Shown: positions 60,505 to 64,000 of the stretch, piece by piece
Numbering within the stretch: the first letter of the stretch is position 1
Layout: each line of letters starts with the position of its first letter
Assembly (NCBI GenBank): GCA_938014885.1
Contig: CALLQI010000023.1
Location: forward strand, 110,293-174,292
From: an uncultured bacterium
GTDB lineage: Bacteria; Planctomycetota; UBA8742; UBA2392
DNA length: 64,000 nucleotides
Reading direction: 5' to 3'
The notes under the pieces: model-generated
What the model was told of the DNA's origin: nothing
Seen by the model: the letters and a program-made list of their open reading frames with translations, nothing else
Databases searched by the model: none
Program-made: the position numbers and the translations under genes

Positions 60505-60999
60505 ATGCCTGCCGTTGTCCTGATGATGGGTTCCGACTCTGACTGGCCGACCCTTGAGCCGGTGATCACCACGCTGAAAGAACTTGGCGTGTCGTGCACC
60601 GCCCGCGTGCTTTCGGCCCACCGCACACCTGACCAGACCCGCGAGTTCGTGGCCGAGTCCGAGAAGACCGGCACCAAGGTCTTCATCTGCGCCGCCGGTG
60701 TCGCCGCGCACCTGGCCGGTGCCGTGGCCGCGCACACCGCGCGGCCGGTCATCGGCATCCCGGTCGCAAGCGGGCCGCTGAATGGCTTCGACGCGCTGCT
60801 CAGCACCGCGCAGATGCCGCCGGGCGTGCCCGTTGCCACGGTCGCGATCAACGGCGCGGTAAATGCCGCCGTGCTGGCCGCGCAGATGATCGCCACTGGC
60901 GACAGTGCGCTGGCAGAAAAGTTGGTAAAGTGGCGCGCCGCCCAGACCGCCAAAGTGCTCGAGAAAGACCGTAAGCTGGGTGAGAAACTGAAGGGATGA
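60505..60999 (+). CDS. purE: N5-carboxyaminoimidazole ribonucleotide mutase (class I PurE)
   Basis: 164 residues. The class I signature is complete: MMGSDSDWPT, RVLSAHRTPDQ (catalytic His), CAAGVAAHLAGAVAAHTARPVIGIPVASG and GVPVATVAING. It converts N5-CAIR to CAIR; a purK partner is not in this window. GGGAG precedes ATG 60505. It ends at a strong terminator, closing the purC-purE transcript. Confidence 0.96.
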   Translation: MPAVVLMMGSDSDWPTLEPVITTLKELGVSCTARVLSAHRTPDQTREFVAESEKTGTKVFICAAGVAAHLAGAVAAHTARPVIGIPVASGPLNGFDALLSTAQMPPGVPVATVAINGAVNAAVLAAQMIATGDSALAEKLVKWRAAQTAKVLEKDRKLGEKLKG

Positions 61000-61014
61000 C
61001 TCTGCGTGATCGGG

Positions 61015-61050
61015 ACCGTCCCCTTCACCCGGAGGGGACGGTTTTGTTTT
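61015..61050 (+). terminator. intrinsic terminator after purE
   Basis: ACCGTCCCCT (61015-61024) pairs perfectly with AGGGGACGGT (61033-61042), followed by TTTGTTTTG. Because it lies within the 5' extension of the next open frame, it also shows that the downstream gene starts later, at 61087. Confidence 0.9.
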
Positions 61051-61086
61051 GTTGCCGCTTGTATGTTGTCCCACTGCGGATGGTGC

Positions 61087-63228
61087 ATGCCCGAGGCAGC
61101 CGACAACCCTGACTTGACCGCGCTGCGCGAAAGCCTGCGCAAAGTGGACACGATCCTGAACTTCGCGCGCCGCCTTGCCCGCGACCAGGGCGACGTGCCG
61201 CCCGGCCTGATCGCCGACTTCAGCGAAGCCCGCAAGGAACTGGAGCGCGAATTCGTGTTCCGGTTCAAAACAATCGACGCCGCGCGCCAGAAAGACTTCC
61301 GCGACTTCCTGCAAGCCACCAAGAACATCTCGCCCAAGGCGCTGGCCAAGGGCGTCAGCAAGCTGTCGCTGATGGCGCGCACCCTGCTGAATTCCATGGT
61401 GATCGACGGCGACGAAGGCGTTTCGCTGACCGAAGAACTCACCCACGAAGGCATCGACCGCGCCACGCAACTCAAGACCGCGCCCGAACCCGCCGAGTCC
61501 CCGGCCGCCGCCAAACCCGAGTTTGACGTCAAGGTCACGGGCGGCGGCGCGCGCCCCAGCAGCCGGCTGGCCCGCACGCTGGCCGTGTTGACGCTGCTTG
61601 GCGCGCTGGGCGGCGTCGGGTTGTTCGTTGCGTTTTCGCTGGGCGCGTTTTCCGGGGCCGAGCCCCCGCCACAGAACACTCCGCACATCGCTGCCAATAC
61701 CCCGCCCGACAATCGCCCGCCGGCTAACACGCCCGCGCAGCCGGACACGCCCTTTGACGCAACCGCCGCCGGCTATGTGAACACGCTGGCGCTGCGACCG
61801 ATCCAGCCGCTGAACCCACTGGACACGGAGCTCGAGTCGCTAAACCCCGGCTCGCTTTCCGGCCTGCTGCTCGGCATTGAGCAGCTGATCCTGCTGATCG
61901 AGCCCGAACGACTGAAGTTCAGCCCCAATGAAACCCGCGCGCGGCTGGACGGTTTTTCGCGCTCGGCCTTTGACGCTGAGCCCGCCTGGCGCGAAAGCCG
62001 CGTGCGCTTCCTGGAAGCATTCCTTGAGCACGTCCGCACTGAGCTGGCACTCGCCCGCTACCCCGACGAAGCCGCCGCCGGCAACGTGCTGGTCTCGGAC
62101 GTGCTGCACGCCGCCGGCGGCCCGCAGCTTTCACTATGCCTGACGCTGCAGGTCCTGGCGCACGGCTGCAACGCGCCCCTGCGCCTGGTGGCGCCCAACG
62201 GCCACGCGCGGCCGCTGCTCGCAATCGCGCTGCCTGACGGCCTGCACACCTGGAACGGCACTGACTTCGGCCTGCGCGGCGGCAGCGTCACCGGTGCCGC
62301 CGTCACGGACCTGATGCACGAACTTCTGCGCCTGCTGCGGCCGACCATGGCCACGCCCGCCGGGCGATCGCTGGCCACGGCGCTGCTGCTGCACTTTGCC
62401 GGCAAGCTGGAGGTTGAGCAGGCGCGCCAGGTCCTGCCCGACCTTGACCCGGCATGGCTGCAAAAACCCGCCGAGTCCGCCCCCGAAGATCGTCATCTGC
62501 TGCATCGCGTGGCCAGTGCTCTGCAACCTGTCGTTTGCCGCCTGCTGCTGGCGCCGGGTGTGACCGGCACATCCGACGAAGCCTTGCTCGCGTACCGGCT
62601 GTCTGCGGCGGCCGGCGATGAATCATCGACGCAGGAATCGCTGCTGCGCCTGGGCGAGCGCGCGAAGCCCGGCACGATGCTCGATGGCAAGCCGCTTTCG
62701 ATTGCCGTGGGCGAACTGTTGCAGGCGCAGGGCCGCGCGCAGGACGCGCAGACCTGGTTCGAGCGCGCGCTGACCGAACACCCCGATGACCCGCGCCCGT
62801 CGGTGCGCCTGGCCGAACGCGCCGAGGGCGAACGCCGCTTCAGCCTGTTCCGCGAAGCCTATGCCCGCGGTGATCGCTCGCGCCCTTTGCTGCGCCAGCT
62901 TGCGGCCGCCGCTGCGGCCCACGACGACGGCCTGCTTGCGCTTGCGATGCTGGATGAACTGTGCGCCGGCGCCGATCCCGAGGCCGCCGACCTTGAAGCC
63001 GCAGCCCTGCAATGCATCAGCCTCGAGCGCGCCGACTGGGCACTTGAGAGGCTGGCCCGGCACTACAAGTTGGTCGAGGCGTCGGCGGCGCTGCAACGAC
63101 TGGACCTGTTGTGCGAACTATCAGCACACGGCATGTCGGAGCGCGCGGCCGGGCTGGTCACGACCTGGCGCGCGCGTGGCGAGAAAGACGAGTACCTGGA
63201 AGGTGTGCTGAAGCGCTTCGGCAGGTAA
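61087..63228 (+). CDS. membrane protein with transglutaminase-like and TPR regions
   Basis: 713 residues from ATG 61087; the upstream frame contains the purE terminator and is rejected. Residues 1-150 are soluble and helical (LRKVDTILNFARRLARDQ). One transmembrane helix (about 185-210, ARTLAVLTLLGALGGVGLFVAF) precedes a Pro/Asn/Thr-rich linker. Residues about 250-450 resemble a transglutaminase-like helical domain: GNVLVSDVLHAAGGPQLSLCLTLQVLAHGCNAPLRLV has the expected length and spacing, with Cys and a later His, but the match is weak. The C-terminal 230 residues look like TPRs (ALTEHPDDPRPSVRLAERAEGERRF). Function unknown. Confidence 0.65.
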   Translation: MPEAADNPDLTALRESLRKVDTILNFARRLARDQGDVPPGLIADFSEARKELEREFVFRFKTIDAARQKDFRDFLQATKNISPKALAKGVSKLSLMARTLLNSMVIDGDEGVSLTEELTHEGIDRATQLKTAPEPAESPAAAKPEFDVKVTGGGARPSSRLARTLAVLTLLGALGGVGLFVAFSLGAFSGAEPPPQNTPHIAANTPPDNRPPANTPAQPDTPFDATAAGYVNTLALRPIQPLNPLDTELESLNPGSLSGLLLGIEQLILLIEPERLKFSPNETRARLDGFSRSAFDAEPAWRESRVRFLEAFLEHVRTELALARYPDEAAAGNVLVSDVLHAAGGPQLSLCLTLQVLAHGCNAPLRLVAPNGHARPLLAIALPDGLHTWNGTDFGLRGGSVTGAAVTDLMHELLRLLRPTMATPAGRSLATALLLHFAGKLEVEQARQVLPDLDPAWLQKPAESAPEDRHLLHRVASALQPVVCRLLLAPGVTGTSDEALLAYRLSAAAGDESSTQESLLRLGERAKPGTMLDGKPLSIAVGELLQAQGRAQDAQTWFERALTEHPDDPRPSVRLAERAEGERRFSLFREAYARGDRSRPLLRQLAAAAAAHDDGLLALAMLDELCAGADPEAADLEAAALQCISLERADWALERLARHYKLVEASAALQRLDLLCELSAHGMSERAAGLVTTWRARGEKDEYLEGVLKRFGR

Positions 63229-63302
63229 GCCGAAGAGTTCATCTGAGAGTCTAACCCGAGAACAGACAGGAACCGGCGCGCGCCATCGCGTGTCACTACG
63301 GT

Positions 63303-63884
63303 ATGGCGGGCAAGCTTGTTGATCCGGATAACGAGTTGGTCAAGCGCGTCGCCAAGGGCGATGACGACGCCTTTCGCCTGCTGTTCGAGCGGCACTATCG
63401 TTTGGCCTACAGCGTGATCTACCGGCAGCTCGGCGTGCAGGATGTCGCCGAAGACCTGGTGCAGGAAGCCTTCCTGCGCGTGTACCGCGCGGCGCCCAAG
63501 TACGAACCCACGGCCAAGTTCAGCACATGGTTCTATACCGTCGTCACCAACCTGTGCTTGAACTACAAGCGCGACCGCGCTCGCGACAAGCTGCGCCTGC
63601 TGTCAGGCGGCGAAGACGAAAGCAGCACGCTCGAGAATCTTGCCCAGGCCGACGAGCCTGAGCACGACCGCCTCGACAACAACGAACGCGCGGCCAAAGT
63701 GCGCGAAGCAATCGCCGAGCTGCCCGAAAACCAGCGCATGGCGCTGATCCTCAGCCGCTACGAAGACAAAAGCTACGAAGAAGTAGCCGAGATCCTCGGC
63801 ACCACCGTGGCTGCTGTGAAAAGCCTGACCAGCCGAGCCCGCGAAACCCTGCGCGAAAAACTAGCCAAGTACATGGACGGGTAG
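63303..63884 (+). CDS. ECF-type RNA polymerase sigma factor
   Basis: 193 residues with a sigma-2 region (about 20-95; DDDAFRLLFERHYRLAYSVIYRQLG, DLVQEAFLRVYRAAPKY, FSTWFYTVVTNLCLNYKRDR) and a sigma-4 region (about 130-188; REAIAELPENQRMALILSRYEDKSYEEVAEILGTTVAAVKSLTSRARETL). The two are joined by an acidic linker. It is a group 4 (RpoE/SigW-like) factor. ECF genes are usually followed by an anti-sigma gene; the window ends 116 bp downstream in a hairpin array, so this cannot be checked. Confidence 0.95.
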   Translation: MAGKLVDPDNELVKRVAKGDDDAFRLLFERHYRLAYSVIYRQLGVQDVAEDLVQEAFLRVYRAAPKYEPTAKFSTWFYTVVTNLCLNYKRDRARDKLRLLSGGEDESSTLENLAQADEPEHDRLDNNERAAKVREAIAELPENQRMALILSRYEDKSYEEVAEILGTTVAAVKSLTSRARETLREKLAKYMDG

Positions 63885-63909
63885 CCATCCCCAGTCCAAA
63901 CGCCGTGGT

Positions 63910-63990
63910 GCGAGCGCCTCGCCCGCACGCTGTTGCAGTTCCGCTTCCGGCGGCGGGACGCCGCCGGCACTCACGCGCGGGACGCGCGTG
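63910..63990. repeat. array of small hairpins with GGA loops
   Basis: Three perfect inverted repeats with 3-nt loops. GCGAG-CGC-CTCGC spans 63910-63922. A 9-bp stem, CCGGCGGCG-GGA-CGCCGCCGG, lies at 63947-63967. CACGCGCG-GGA-CGCGCGTG lies at 63972-63990. Loops are GGA in the last two, the complement of the TCC loops in the 23.5-kb array, and GTGCCACG words flank both arrays. The array may continue past the window end. Confidence 0.78.
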
Positions 63991-64000
63991 CCACGTTGCC

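Noticed and set aside
61006..61086. 5' extension of the membrane protein gene after purE
   Set aside because: It contains the purE terminator hairpin, and its apparent hydrophobic leader (FCFVAACMLSHCGWC) derives from the terminator and spacer.
59434..61748. Long - strand frames opposite purC and purE
   Set aside because: purC and purE are unambiguous; the antisense frames are shadows and would run through a terminator.

Overview
The window is a high-GC, gene-dense bacterial chromosome segment with about 46 protein-coding genes on both strands and no rRNA, tRNA, CRISPR array or insertion sequence that I can recognise. An envelope with an outer membrane is suggested by kdsB (LPS Kdo activation), many lipoboxes and an aryl-polyene-type lipid cluster. 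A transmembrane Ser/Thr kinase, very large secreted lipoproteins with TIG/propeller architecture, a giant pseudopilin, scattered nuo genes and hairpin-rich intergenic repeats fit best with an uncultured Planctomycetota lineage. That assignment is inference; no rRNA is present to test it.

Layout. 0-2.8 kb: a cut-off membrane protein, a lipoprotein, a Fur-family regulator and a thioredoxin-fold protein without its CxxC. 2.8-13.8 kb: a divergent type II fatty-acid/polyketide cluster resembling aryl polyene (APE) loci. Leftward genes are fabG, an MMPL exporter, a lipoprotein, a hot-dog dehydratase-like protein and an acyltransferase/Ntn-hydrolase fusion. Rightward genes are ACP, ketosynthase, a chain-length-factor-like partner and a UbiA prenyltransferase. 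13.9-17.1 kb: atpD and atpC interleaved with TM2 and RDD membrane proteins that carry Pro/Gln/Tyr-rich N-termini. 17.1-23.4 kb: a DinB-like protein, an orphan RND pump with an Arg/Gly insertion, and nuoG.

23.6-42.1 kb is mostly accessory: a SprT-like metallopeptidase, a zinc-ribbon membrane protein, a 770-residue lipoprotein, a TPR protein, a Ser/Thr kinase and an HExxH secreted protein. A four-gene leftward set follows (VWA protein, giant LamG-containing pseudopilin, two secreted paralogues) that looks like an uncharacterised surface or secretion apparatus. 42.6-47.5 kb: a HEAT-repeat lipoprotein and nuoJKL. 47.5-54.2 kb: an M50-like peptidase, a PAS-GAF-GGDEF cyclase, kdsB, a VanZ-like protein, dacB and a GNAT-like acyltransferase. 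54.3-58.7 kb: a TIG-domain lipoprotein and two small lipoproteins. 58.8-63.9 kb: a methyltransferase, purC, purE, a large transglutaminase-like/TPR membrane protein and an ECF sigma factor.

Intergenic regions hold two unusual repeat classes. One is degenerate short tandem repeats (near 9.1, 17.65 and 45.4 kb). The other is arrays of small perfect hairpins with GGA/TCC loops (near 23.5 and 63.95 kb). Several intrinsic terminators are clear. Start sites were moved inward from the longest reading frame wherever a Shine-Dalgarno sequence or signal peptide supported it.
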